Shown here: piece after piece, positions 46,403 to 58,025 of the stretch
How positions within the stretch are numbered: the stretch's first letter is position 1
Layout of the letters: each line of letters starts with the position of its first letter
Origin: Theropithecus gelada
Lineage: Eukaryota; Chordata; Mammalia; Primates; Cercopithecidae
DNA length: 64,000 nucleotides
Assembly: GCF_003255815.1 (NCBI RefSeq)
Contig: NC_037669.1
Coordinates: 53,849,801-53,913,800, forward strand
Direction: 5' to 3'
Made by a program: the position numbers and the translations under genes
The notes under the pieces: model-generated
Databases searched by the model: none
The model's input: the letters and a program-made list of their open reading frames with translations, nothing else
What the model was told of the DNA's origin: nothing

Positions 46403-46446
46403 CTGGGCACAAGAGGAGAGGAGAGAATCAAGAAGAGGGTGAGAGC
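46403..46446 (-). promoter_or_regulatory. SLC6A11: Splice acceptor region of the SLC6A11 TM5 exon
   Basis: Reading the minus strand towards the exon, there is a CTCAC match (A at 46440, about 38 nt upstream), a TTGAT match (A at 46428, about 26 nt upstream), a pyrimidine tract CTCTCCTCTCCTCTTGTG and then CCCAG. Both branch-point candidates fit the yTnAy rule. The region ends where a rearranged L1 begins, so the acceptor has very little unique intron behind it. Confidence 0.7.
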
Positions 46447-46884
46447 AATGGGCTTACTTCACTCAGCACAACGTCCTCTGGGTGCATCCGTGTTGTTGCA
46501 TGTTGCACCAGGACCCTGTCTCCCAAGGCTGACTAGCATTCCCCCCTGTGTATAGACCACACTTGCTTGATCCATTCATCTGCACAAGCCAGTCACAGAA
46601 GGACAAATACTGCATGACTCCACTCATGTGAGGTACCTAAAAGAGTCAAATTCACAGAATCAAAGAGTGGGATGGCAGTTGTGGGGAACTGGGAGGGGTG
46701 AAATGGGGCATTACTAATGAAGAGGTGTAAAGTTTCAGTAGTGAGATGCATCAGCTCCAGAGACCTGCTGGACAGCATTGCCCCTACAGTCAACAACAAT
46801 GCATTGGATACTTACAAATACGTTAAGAGAGCAGATCTCATGTTAAGTGTTCTTACCACAATAAATAAAATTAAAAAGGAAAAG
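46446..46884. mobile_element. Old L1 (L1MA/MB-like) with 5' inversion
   Basis: 46446-46582 is antisense L1 (CTTACTTCACTCAGCACAAC, GCATCCGTGTTGTTGCATG, TGATCCATTCATCTG). From about 46589 it is sense L1 3' UTR (CCAGTCACAGAAGGACAAAT, CATGTGAGGTACC, CAGATCTCATGTTAAGTG). AGAAGAGGGTGA (46431) and GGAAGCAGGGGTGA (after 46880) may be a diverged target duplication. Confidence 0.75.
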
Positions 46885-47306
46885 GAAGCAGGGGTGACAG
46901 GAGTGGGCCACAGAAGGGGTAAAGGAAAGAAGGGCTTCCTGGTGCAGCAACAAGAAGTGACCCCTAACATGGTCTGTCCTCCTGCCTCATACCTCACCAA
47001 AGGCGAGGTCTTTCGGTGCTATCTACTGAGTGCCTGTGATGTGCTTGAGAGTGATGCTTGTTGAATTTTTTTGACCACAACACAGAAAGAAATATACATC
47101 ACAATCCACCACACGTAGAGCTGAAAAGGAAGTTTCACAAAATAACACATGTGTGATACATGCTAATATTTTGTATCATATTCTTTTTTTTTAATAAGCT
47201 GGTCATGATGTTCTAAATCCACTTCAGAATTCACTATTGGGTCAAAACTCATATTTTAAAAGCCACAGCTCTTACTGAAAGTTAAGTATTCATAGCTAAA
47301 GAGAGA

Positions 47307-47670
47307 CTAGGATAGCACAGGATAGTATAGGCTAGACTAATGTACAATAGGATAGGATGGCATAGCATAGCATAGCATAGCATAGCATAGCATAACATAG
47401 CATAGGATGGCATAGCATAACATAGGATAGCATAGCATAGGATAGCACAGCATAGCATAACATAGGATAGTGCAGCATAGCATAGCATAGGACAGCATAG
47501 AGTAGCATAGGATAACATAGCACAGGATAGGATAGCATAGCATAGCAGAGCAGAGCATATTATAGGATAGCATAGCATGGCATAGGATAGCATAGGCTAG
47601 GCTAGGCTAGGATAGCATGGCATAGGATAGGATAGGATAGGATAGGATGGGATAGGATAGAACAGGATAA
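47307..47670 (+). repeat. (CATAG/GATAG)n pentanucleotide array
   Basis: About 360 bp of CATAG, GATAG and CACAG pentamers. The cleanest block is six perfect CATAG units at 47361-47390. The right end shifts to GATAG units. Because five is not divisible by three, all minus frames read the same periodic Met-Leu-Cys-Tyr-Ala peptide; that is not a protein. Confidence 0.97.
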
Positions 47671-48309
47671 AATAATGAAGGTGAGAAGAGGGGAGGGAAA
47701 GGAAGAAAAGGGCAGAAGACTTTGGGGGCAGTAAAAACCTAGGGCCTGCCTGGAACCATTTGGGCTTAGTCTATTTGGAGGCAGGTGATTGGACCCAATG
47801 AACCCGAGAGACCCTTTTAGCTAGTGGATTCTGGATAGGAATCAAGACAGTCAAAGACACAAACCTCCTCTGAGCTTCCTCGCACAAGAGCTGCCTAGAC
47901 GGAGGCATTAAGGCCCGCAGGGACTGTAGGAGTTCCTGTCCCAGGGGCTGCCTGTGGTGCCGGCCACACCCCTTAATTGAGGTCCCTGCAGGACTCAGTG
48001 TCCTGCCAGTTTTAACTTCTCTCTTTTGTCACATTCACACCTCCAATCACTTGGTTCTGTCCTCTCAGTGGGGCCTGCCCTCTCCATCTGTTCAGATCAG
48101 CAACTTGTTGACATTTGGGGTCCAGGGACACTTGTGAGAATCTAAGGACCTTCCCTCCAAATGTGCTCAGATGCAGATATGCATGCAAGCTTTGGTTCAG
48201 AGACTCCCATTTCCCAGATATTAGAATCTATGCCCTGAGACTTCCAGCTTTCTAAGTCAGCCTCTCACTCCCGTTCAACCCAGGGTTTCTTTGACCAGTG
48301 CTTCAGTCC

Positions 48310-48620
48310 TCCACCCATTTGTTCATTCATATATTCCTTTACTCACTCAGCTCATCCACCTACTCACTTGCTCACCAAAACACTCTCATGCACCAAGCAC
48401 TGAGCTAGGTCCTGGAAGGTAAAAATAAGACTGAATCACAGGAGGGAAATTTCTGCTTCAAGCAACTTCCAGGTGGTAGGAAAGAAAGACTTATAGACAG
48501 GAGGTCATGCCTTATGTCATCAGGGGAGCAAAAAGAATGGAAGAGCACAGAAAGAGTGAGTCCCTCACTGCAAGAGCAGTCCAGAAGGGCTTCTCCAAGG
48601 AGGTGTCAGCCCATAAAGGA
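48310..48620 (-). mobile_element. L2 relic, antisense
   Basis: CATGCACCAAGCACTGAGC, TAGGTCCTGGAAGGTAAA and AGGGCTTCTCCAAGGAGG are in antisense L2 order. Confidence 0.65.
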
Positions 48621-48704
48621 TGATGAGGAATTCAGGACTTGGAAAATGGGGATGGAAGGAAGAAGGCAACAAGACATCCCCACTCCATGCCCAGCCCTTT
48701 ATAC

Positions 48705-48920
48705 GTGGTAATAACAATGGCTGCATTTACTTAGCACTTCCACACACGAAGCATTCAACATGAATGAGTAGGCATGATTATCCTTTTACACATAACAAAG
48801 GTCAGAGAAGCTACTCATAACTTGCCCAGGATTGCCCAGTGAATGAATGGCAACCAGACATGGGGGTCACAGCAAGTCCTGCCTGACTCCAAGGTCACAC
48901 ATTCAACCACCAGGCTACCT
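48705..48920 (-). mobile_element. MIR SINE, antisense
   Basis: ACTTAGCACTTCCACACACG, GATTATCCTTTTACACATAAC and TTGCCCAGGATTGCCCAG are antisense MIR blocks. Confidence 0.8.
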
Positions 48921-48980
48921 ATGTACACAACCTGCAACACTCATGACAGCCATGCAAACCCTGTGTTATTTTCACATTTT

Positions 48981-49208
48981 GATGTGACTACGCTTGCTGG
49001 TTATGCTATGTCCAGTCTATATTGGGTGGACTAAACCAGTGGGGAGTCATTAAGAGGGTCACTTATAACCTGGCCAAATGTACCCTCACTGTGCCCAGGC
49101 ACCATGTACAGAAGACTGCTCCTCAATTACTACAGTGACACGGTTTATTAGGTGGCTGAGGATAATTTTGAAGCAATTCCATTGTTTAGAGTTCTGAATC
49201 AATGCTCT
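48981..49208 (+). repeat. 228-bp direct duplication, copy 1
   Basis: From GATGTGACTACGCTTGCTGG to AATCAATGCTCT. Aligns without gaps to 50002-50229 with nine differences (96 percent identity). Confidence 0.97.
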
Positions 49209-50001
49209 CAGAAAAGTCAAGTCATTCAGTTTGTAAGTGACAAAGCAGAGATTTTAAACACAGTCCTCAAAAATGGGAAATTAGAACCAGCAAAGATTGG
49301 TGACAGTGGGTCCTGTGGACACACCCTGAAAGGCTGGATTATTTTATTCAGAAAATGTCTCTATTCTACAATGATGGCAACCTCCCCAGCCCACTCATGG
49401 CCCCCGCACCACCAATTTCTGCATCCCTGTTTCCAAATCAACCATCAGCTCAATTGACACGTCACATAATCGACACAATCTCTTGCTATCATATGTAATG
49501 TAATTCAGAAAAGGTGCAGGTCAAATATATTATAAAAGAGCAGAAATCAATATTAATATTAATAAAAATAAGAGGCCAGTAATCAATAAGGCTTGATGGT
49601 TTCTGCAGAGAGCTAAAAGTGCTATAAAATCTCCAGTTTCACTTAGCTTTGCATGCAGCATCTATGATAGATCTTTGGCATTTCATATACATTCTTGATT
49701 CATTTCCTTCAAAATTACCACCCCCTCCCGAAGCCAATCAGCTTAAGTCTGTAAAACATCAGGGTGAGGCTAAAAACCCATTGCTTTCATTTAGTAGTTT
49801 CCACTTTTGCCTGTATTGTGTGGTAGAAGATTAATTATCCAGAATGTCCAAGAGCTGACCTGTTCCGGATACATAATATTTGGAACTCAGCTATCTTAAT
49901 TCCCAATGCTCACAAAATTTAAGGAAAATAACATTACCGTGTAAAACATAAGAACAACTCAAAAATCATAAAAATTTGTGCTTCACCTGTGGGAGTACTT
50001 C

Positions 50002-50229
50002 GATGTGACTACACTTGCTGGTTATGCTATGTGCAGTCTATATTGGGTGGACTAAACCAGTGGGGTGTCATTAAGAGGGTCACTTACAACCTGGCCAAAT
50101 GCAACCTCACTGTGCCCAGGCACCATGTACAGAAGACTGCTCCTCAATTACTACAGTGACATGGTTTATTAGGTGGTTGAGGATAATTTTGAAGCAATTC
50201 CATTGTTTAGAGTTCTGAATCGATGCTCT
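50002..50229 (+). repeat. 228-bp direct duplication, copy 2
   Basis: From GATGTGACTACACTTGCTGG to AATCGATGCTCT. The flanks on both sides differ from those of copy 1, and 793 bp of unrelated sequence separates the copies. Confidence 0.97.
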
Positions 50230-50575
50230 GCTTCTACATTATATTCAGGAGAACTACATTCCCTCCACTGGTATCCACACCTTCATTTTTACACTTCTTT
50301 TATAAAACCACAAACCAAGGGAAATAAAACCAAGGGAAATAAAATATTCAAATCAATTGCCCAAAGATCACAGTGCAGACAAAGAGTTAGGCTGCCAAAA
50401 TGAAACCACTGGCTGGCAGGCATTAGCGCAGAAAAAAATCATTTGTAAGCTGAGGTTTGAGAACCTCGAGTCAGGGTACAAAAGGTGGTTTAGGGGCATC
50501 ATTATGTAAGGCACACAAGCGGAGAGTGGTATGAAGGTTGAAATTCAATGCTGAGGATAGCCTGTGTCTATAGTT

Positions 50576-50611
50576 CTTTTAAAGCCACTTTAAAAAGTGG
50601 CTCTTTAAAAG
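50576..50611. repeat. Short hairpin-forming inverted repeat
   Basis: CTTTTAAAGCCACTTT (50576-50591) pairs with AAAGTGGCTCTTTAAAAG (50594-50611) with a single extra pair of bases in the right arm. Confidence 0.85.
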
Positions 50612-51564
50612 TTACTTCTAATCTGTTTCTACCCTTGGCCACACCAGACACTTGGACATCATCTTTCACTTTTCCCAAGAACAACTATGTATTGTCAAAA
50701 CCACACAGATTCTTGTCATCCAGAGACTGCACATAAGTGACACACATACTGCTACTCTTCCCTCTTGTGCCTTGCCAGATACCACTAATAGATCACAGCA
50801 TTCTTTGCAGCTAAGCTTGGATGCAGCCTCAGAGCCCTCTACACACCACTCCAGGCAGCCCGCCGTAATCAGCTGGGATGAAACCCATCTATCTGCTACC
50901 CTTGGTCTAGTCCATGTTTCATTTATGCTTTTGCAGACTCTCCTGCAGGTCAACAGAATGGTAAGACCCAGGTCTTGTCCTTGAGGAAGGAATTTATGCA
51001 CATGAGCATCTAGGAATGAAACTCCTGGGATCATGACACCATACAATGAGAGTCACACAAGAAAAGGAGGCTATGCAGACAGGTTGGGAAGGTGCTTCCA
51101 GTGTCTCTGGGAAGGGATCCAGCCTTCTCCTGTCTGTGAACATGGGCTGGAGCAGGGTTTCCAAAGATAAGCAGGAATGGGAGAGGCTGGGTCAGGCAGG
51201 GAAGATGTGGAACTAGCCAAGGATGTAGAAATAGGCAGAGGGCATTGTCTGCCCCCTCGTATATCCAGGAACCTCCAGGTTGTCACTCAGGTGTGCTCAG
51301 AGTTAGCTTCACCTCTCTTCTCAGCTTCCCCCACATTCAATCAGTGATCAAGTCTTGCCAACTAGATATCCAACTACATTCTGAAGTTACACCCCCTTTT
51401 CACCCCCACTGCTGGTGCCATTCATCACCTTTCTTCTTGGTCACTGACAGCCCATACTGTCCACACTGCAGCTGCAGTTACAAAAATAATAATCCTGTAT
51501 GTGTCTTCCCTGTTCCTGAGTCTAACCTCAGCCTCGCATTCAAGGTTGTGGGATATGATGAAAG

Positions 51565-51680
51565 GGTTGGGTTTAGAGTTGGATAATGCTGGTTCAGTCC
51601 TGGCTCTGCCCGGGCTTGCCGTGTGACTTGGCCAGTCTCCACCCTTCCCCAGACTACCAGGTTCCCTGCTGTTGGGGAAT
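51565..51680 (+). mobile_element. MIR relic, sense
   Basis: GTTCAGTCCTGGCTCTGCCC and GTGTGACTTGGCCAGTCTCC are MIR core blocks. Confidence 0.65.
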
Positions 51681-52084
51681 GTGCCAGGCCTCTTAGGCCT
51701 CCTTGCAGTTTCTCAGTCTCTCTTTGTCCACAGAGTCCATCCCCAGCTCCTTGGCCACCCAAGATGTTCGTCCTGTGTGTGTCTGAGTCCCCACAGGCAG
51801 AGGATTCCTCCAAGTCAGGGCCCTGCCCTCCAGTTGAGAACTTATTGTCCTCTCTATCTTAAAGGTCTGGAAGCCAAGGCTCAGAGTGGTCCATTTAGAA
51901 TGTCTGTCTCGCTATAGAAGCCACCCTCTTAGCCTCATAAACCATACTGCCTGCCCAGATGTTGCTGAGAGGATGAATTATCCTGTCCTCCCTGAGCCCC
52001 ATCCCACATTCATCACCCTTGTCATTCTGCATCCTCCCAGCACCTAAAATTGCTCTCCATCAGCATTTTTCTTGCCTTGTAAGT

Positions 52085-52200
52085 TTAAGATTTCTACAAT
52101 ATAAGGGTTTGGTCTTTTGTTTTCCCTGCTGTATCCTCAGCACCCAGAACAGTGTATAGCACATAAGGTGTGCTCAATACATATTTGTTGAACAGAGGAA
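52085..52200 (+). mobile_element. L2 3' end, sense
   Basis: GCTGTATCCTCAGCACCCAG, AACAGTGTATAGCACATAAG and CAATACATATTTGTTGAAC are the L2 3' terminus. Confidence 0.8.
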
Positions 52201-53170
52201 CAAAGCAGCAGGCTGAGATCTGGAACTCTGAGGTTACAATGCAGGTCATTAGGAACACTGCTCTGTGCTGCATCCATATGTGATGCTGGGTCCACATAAA
52301 ACAGGATTCAGAAAATTGAATAGGATTTTCAGAGGCATGTTTATAAACAAGGACATCACAAAGGATTTGGCTTTAAAAGACAGACCAGGTCAGATACAGA
52401 GGGCAGGGCAGCTCAGATGCAAAGTGTCCCTTTCAAGATGTGTGAGGCCCCAGAATTTGTCTGGAAGAGGCAAGAGGCCACAGCAGGGGTCAGGCATTAT
52501 GCTGAATTATGCAGCATTTGGTGATGGGTCTAATAAGGTCTCTGACAAGGTATCATCAAGCCTGGCTGTTCCTGGCCACTGCCAGTAGTGGCCCAGGCCC
52601 AGAAGGGTGGGTGTGGAGAAGGGAGGGTCTAATCTGTCAGAACCCTCAGTCCATGAAAGGAGGCATCACTGCCCAAAACACACCCCTTGGTTAAGAAAGA
52701 GTTTTCATTATTGTTTAATTCCCTTTTCACAGGTCAAGGCTTTCTGAATATAAAGGTTAGCACAATTGGTGGTAATTATACTGTATCCTGTTTTAATTGA
52801 CGCTAATTGCTCATTTACATCCCAATTCTGGGATTGTGGGGTGGTTTTCCCCCTACTTCCAGGACACGGCCATTTATTTCAGAGCAAGGAGATTGTCTGA
52901 TCATTTGGAATGCCACAAACATTGTAGAAGGGCCACCCCACCCTAAGTTTTCCAGGATAATGGAGTCAATTGGAAAGCCAAGTCTTGTTCAAAAGGCATC
53001 CAAAAAAGCAGAGTAGTGTGGGGCAAGAACCTAGGACCACAAAATCAGAAGATCTAATGTTCTGGGCAGCTGGGGCCAGTTCCACACCCTCTCTGGGCTG
53101 GCATTTACCATCTACAAAGAGGCAAGGATAGACTAATCCAAACTTCAATCAGTCATAGTATCTTCCCAGT

Positions 53171-53186
53171 ATTTTTTTTTTTTTTT
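53171..53186 (+). repeat. Poly-T run beside AT-rich DNA
   Basis: Sixteen T residues precede about 220 bp of AT-rich sequence containing the small inverted repeat TGTACTAAT/ATTAGTACA. No parent element was recognised. Confidence 0.8.
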
Positions 53187-53789
53187 GCCATATACACATA
53201 TCACCTTTGTATTATTTATTTAATATTTTTTAATTGTACTAATATTAATTAGTACATTCTTTAATATTAAACAAATATGCATAATGAGAAAACTGTGAAT
53301 TACCACCATAAACAGAAAACTATGATCTCTTACTGCAAATGGAAAGTAACTACAAAAATAAATGTGATGAAAATAAAATGTGATTAAATTCTAGCCAACG
53401 GCTCTGAGTCTGAGCTGTGTTCTGTCTTTGTTCAAAAGCAGGAGAAGCAAGTTCTAGAGAGGTGCTAAAGATAAACCAGCACCTCAGCGTACCTTTCACC
53501 TTAAGGGACATGAAAAGGGAAGAGCTGTCTCACTTCGTAATTGGATGCTCTGCAGTCTGGGTTCATGGATTATCACTGAAATCATCCTGTGAACTACCAG
53601 CGGAAAGAGCTCTTTCTGGATTTGTGGGAAAGGACCAGATGGATGCTTTCTGAGGTCCTTCCCTGCTCTCTCAGTCAGCCACAAATGACTTGAGTCCACA
53701 GCCAGGACTCCTTGGAGCTATCCAGGGTCCTGACACGGATTTGGGTTGAACCTTCTGTGAACCTGCTACCCAGAGCCTTGGAAAATGCT

Positions 53790-53990
53790 GCTATTAACAG
53801 AACACCTACCGGGTGCCAGAAATATCTCATACAGTATCTCTAACTAATTTTCACACAACTTGAGTAGGTTCTTTCCACACTTTGCAGACAAAAATTCCTC
53901 TGAGCCTAGGCAGACAAAAATCCCTCTGAGCCTAGGGAGCTCTAGGTCACAGAGCTGGAAGTATTCAGAAGTCTGCTCTCTCCAGCACAC
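53790..53990 (-). mobile_element. MIR relic, antisense, with an internal 26-bp tandem duplication
   Basis: ACACCTACCGGGTGCCAG, GAGTAGGTTCTTTCCAC and TAGGTCACAGAGCTGGAAG are antisense MIR. Units 53885-53910 and 53911-53936 differ by one base. Confidence 0.8.
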
Positions 53991-55610
53991 ATGCTGCACT
54001 CTGCCACACATGTGGCCAGGTGCTGCCATCTTGTCGTCTCCTCTGGCTGTCTTTAACCTCAAGTGTTCAGTTTGCCTGACATTTGGCAGCAACTCATAAT
54101 CCATCGCCCACTCTCCCAGCCAGGGGGACACTGTGCAGTTCCACCCCTCCCCCACGTCCACTTCCAGTCAGTCTCGCCTCTATCTCTCAGGTGCATCTGC
54201 CCATCCCATATGGCTGGAAAGCATGGCACTGAACATCCAATCCCTAGACAATCACTCTTTTAAATATCAACTGATTTTTCTCCCCTTTGGTTTCTTAGAG
54301 ACCACTACCTGCGTTCCCAGGAAAGAACACTAGAGCAGTCAACTAACAGTCTGGCATAACTCCCACAAAGACACTATTTATCTTTGGGAATAAAATGCTA
54401 AGAGAATGCATATCTAAAGAAGGAAGGCCACCCTGGACACATCTGGCCTCCTCACAATTTTTACCACTGTTGGAGGTGTTGTTCTAGAACATTCTAACAG
54501 AAATAGTAAGTGTAGGGGAAAACTTTCTGTTTTAAGCAACCAAATTCTAAATAGGTAGAGTCATGTTTTCACAAGAAAACAGTGGCATTTCTTCAAGGGG
54601 TAATGGTATTTTAACAATGCAGTGGTATTTCCATGAAGAGTTAAAGTTATAATTTTTTGTACAAGTGTAAGTGGTGTATCATTAGCTGTGAAAATTAGCC
54701 CGTGTGTGGGGCCTAAAATAATCTAACTAAACACTGACCCATGTGGGATCCACATTTCAGGGCACTATCCCTGGGCTGGGTTGAGGAGGAAGAGAAGAAA
54801 GGTATTGAGAGGCAGGACTGGAGCTGGGAACAGCCCAGCAGGCGGTCCCCATCCCACCACAGCACAAAGACCATGACTCTATTCTCCCTCTTCTGCAGTA
54901 ACAAAACCCCTCATTTTCGAAAAGACCTATGGCTGCCCTGAATAAAGACATCTCCCAGCTTCCTTTGTAGATAGATATGGCCATCTATGTTTTGGCCAGC
55001 AAGATAGAAATGAAGGTGCCATGTACAGCTTCCAGGTCACGTCCTTAAAGGGAAGGGCTGCATCCCATCCTTCCTTTCTTGCCCTTCCCATGGGCTGAAA
55101 TGAAAACAAAGTCTTGGGCCATCTTAAGCCATGTAAATGAGGGCAACACCCTAAGGAAAGCAAAGCAACAGAACAGAAGGAGTCTGGGTCCCTGAAACCA
55201 GCCAGCTCACACCCATACTGTTATGGGAGAGAGAAATAAACTATCCTATTTGTGCTCCTGTTCTCTGAGGCCTCCACTATAAGGATGGAAGCTAAATATC
55301 AAACCACCAATTGCCTCTGTGATCTTGGGTGGGTCCTGTTTCTGCCCTGAGTTTGTTGTTTTTCACCAAACGGAGGCACTAGCCCAAATGATCCACACTG
55401 TTTCCTTCTACTCAGACATGAAGAGAAGATTCTGAGGACAACCCAGGAGCTGAAGGTGGACCCTTAAGAGTGACCATCCTTCTACACCTGGAGTCAACCA
55501 GGAACAGCAATAAATGGAATCAGGAAGTCTTCAGAAAGTTTTGTCTGTGTAAAGAGCAGTTAGAACAGCTTTGCCAAAGATATCACTATGTCTTGGGAAG
55601 CCACAGTTTT

Positions 55611-55938
55611 TTTTTTTTTGTTGTTGTTGTTGTTGTTTTTGCTTTTGTTTTTGTTGTTGAGACAGAGTCTCACTCTGTCGCCAGGCTGCAGAGCAATGGT
55701 GAGATCTTGGCTCACTGCAGCCTCCGCCTCCTGGGTTCAAGTGATTTCCTGCCTCAGCCTCCCGAGTAGCTGGGACTACAGGTGCTTGCTACCACACCCA
55801 GCTAATTTTTTGTATCTTTAGTAGAGACGGGGTTTCACCGTGTTAGCTAGGATGGTCTTGATCTCCTGACCTTGTGATCTGCCCACCTCAGCCTACCAAA
55901 GTGTCGGGATTACAGGCGTGAGCCACCGTGCCCGGCCA
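55611..55938 (-). mobile_element. AluY-like element, antisense
   Basis: Antisense Alu with a T-rich tail modified to (GTT)n. CCACAGTTTT at 55601-55610 and 55939-55948 is the target-site duplication. GTGTTAGCTAGGATGGTC and GATCTCCTGACCTTGTGATC are AluY-type. Confidence 0.93.
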
Positions 55939-55999
55939 CCACAGTTTTAGCTTTCTCTGCCACAGTTTAAAATGGGCCTGACGGGATGGCCAGATTTGG

Positions 56000-56170
56000 C
56001 ATAGGCCCCATCACCAAGCACAAGCATGGGCTTGGCGGTCCATGAGACCTTCCTAAGCTTCCATCTTCCTTCTGTGTGAAATGAGGATAATGCCTATTTC
56101 AAATGATGTCGTGAGGATTGGTTAGAGATCACTCTGCAAAGCATCTGACATGAAGACTGCTCAATAATTA
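56000..56170 (+). mobile_element. MIR relic, sense
   Basis: CTTCTGTGTGAAATGAGG, GATGTCGTGAGGATTGGTTAG and GACTGCTCAATAATTAG follow MIR order. Confidence 0.65.
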
Positions 56171-57244
56171 GAAAGCTTGTGGCTGCCTTCACTCACCATC
56201 ACTGTGCAATAAGCAATGTCTGTCCAACCCAGTGAGCGAGTGGCCTTGGCTGGCAGAGAACAACCTATCTGGGGGTTCAAGACTACAGACAAAGAGGCAG
56301 GAATCAGCTCTGTCTCAGCTGTGAAGGGCACTGGGAAATGGCTCTTGATAATCCTTGTGGATCTTCTCCCTGATAGATGGGGGTGGCAGTGGAAGGCTGG
56401 TGTTAAGAGGTGATAATTCATTGGCTGGGAAAATCTGAGTGAATAGAACCCAGAGACAAGAAAGACCTCAGGACAGAGGAGAAGCATACACAGCTGTTTG
56501 GAGGAGCTGCAGCAGCCAGACTCGAATGAAGGACAGAGGGAATCAGCCAGAGTGGCCACTATGGATGAGAATCCTCTCTGAAGTCCTAACTGTGGCAGCT
56601 GATGGGCCAGGGTGCAGACAGTGCCTAGAAGGAAGGGAAAAAATTATATCTGGATGAAACCAAATAAGATCATACTCCAATTTAAAATGATAGAACGCAC
56701 TCAAAGCTGAGTTGAAGGGAAGCAGGGGACCCAACTGCACCACCACAGATACACATAACAGGGAGGAAGCCTGCCCTGTAAAGAGGGATGCCAGGCTTTC
56801 AGGAGTAGCCAAGGTCAACAAACATCTCCAACCTTTCGGATGCACCAGGAACCTGGAGAGGAAGGAGCTTGGGGGCTCTCCATTGAGGGGCACATGGTTG
56901 CTGGGGGCTCATGCACAGTTGTGGGGGAAAAGTGGTTGAGACTTCTCAGATACTGACAGGAAAACACCCCTCCCAGCCCTGAGAGGTCACAAGGGAGGGG
57001 CGTTTTCCTGTCAGGCATCATCGGGGCTGGGGTAAGAAACCACACAGCTAGGAGCTTAGGGAATAGTGTCACTCTTTCTTCTCACCAATGGTTGGGAACA
57101 TAAAGATCACCTACACCCATGGCTCATTCCAGCCCTGAGAGTCCAAGACTCTATTATTTGGTAATGAGAGATATCCTAGTTGGACACAGAGGGCTCAAGA
57201 GGAAAAAATGCTTCACTTGGGAGAAATGGAAGATCAGAAGATAC

Positions 57245-57440
57245 CTAATAATAATAGGACTGACATTTATCGTTTGCTTGATGTGCCTTATTCTTACATT
57301 ACCCAATTCTAGAAGACAGAAAATATCATTCCCATTTCACAGAGATGGACGCTGAAGCACCCAGAAGTTGAGCATTTGACCTGTGGTTACAAAGCTAGAT
57401 AAAGGCAGGATTCAAACTCAGAGCCACTCAGCTCCGAAGC
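57245..57440 (-). mobile_element. MIR SINE, antisense
   Basis: CATTCCCATTTCACAGAGATG, CCTGTGGTTACAAAGCTAG and CAGGATTCAAACTCAGAGCC are antisense MIR. Confidence 0.85.
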
Positions 57441-57749
57441 CCTGAATGGACCCCTCGGGAGTTCAAGTTCCCCTATGAGCCAACTATGTTCATCTCACAC
57501 CATGTCCTCTTGTGTCCCCTGAACAAACCCTGCACTTCCCTGCCTGCAAACCTTTGCTTTCGTGTCACCCTTCACCTGAGTGGGACAGTGGAGGTGAGCA
57601 AAGGAAGGTCCTTTTCTCTTCTCTACCTATGAAAATCTTGCTGACCTTCGAGACCAGTTCAATGACCATGTCTTCCAGGACTCAGTCAGAGGCCATCCAG
57701 GCAGAACAAAACACTCCTGTCACAGCCTACAACACACTGAGCAATGTAG

Positions 57750-58025
57750 CATACAGATATGGAGAGCCATCTTGGCTTCAGAAAATCAAAGTTCACATCC
57801 AGCCTCTGGCACTCTGTATGCATGTGGCTGACTTTTGGCAAGCTATTATCTTTCTAGGTCTTGATATTCTCTTCTGTAAAGTGGGGATAGCAATGAAGCA
57901 GATGAATTCAATCCCTTTAAGCCTCAGGCTCTTAATCTGTGAATCACAGACCATAGTTCCCACCTCTCTTGGTAGGTGTGAGGATTAAATGAGCCCATAT
58001 CTACACAGCACCAGGTACAGTGACC
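57750..58025 (+). mobile_element. MIR SINE, sense, with an internal insertion
   Basis: CTTCTGTAAAGTGGGGATAG and GTGTGAGGATTAAATGAGCC are MIR blocks separated by about 70 unrelated bases. CACCAGGTACAGTGACC is a decayed tail. Confidence 0.7.

Noticed and set aside
47282..47593. Overlapping minus-strand open frames rich in Met-Leu-Cys-Tyr-Ala
   Set aside because: They are the translation of the CATAG pentanucleotide array in all frames, not genes.
49152..50403. Paired frames starting MAEDNFEAIPLF and MVEDNFEAIPLF
   Set aside because: They appear twice only because the DNA is duplicated. The frames diverge outside the block and show no known homology.
55588..55821. Leu/Phe-rich hydrophobic frame resembling a membrane protein
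   Set aside because: It is the antisense translation of an Alu and its T-rich tail.
57512..57988. 158-codon plus-strand frame
   Set aside because: It covers a MIR relic and unique DNA with no known family features.
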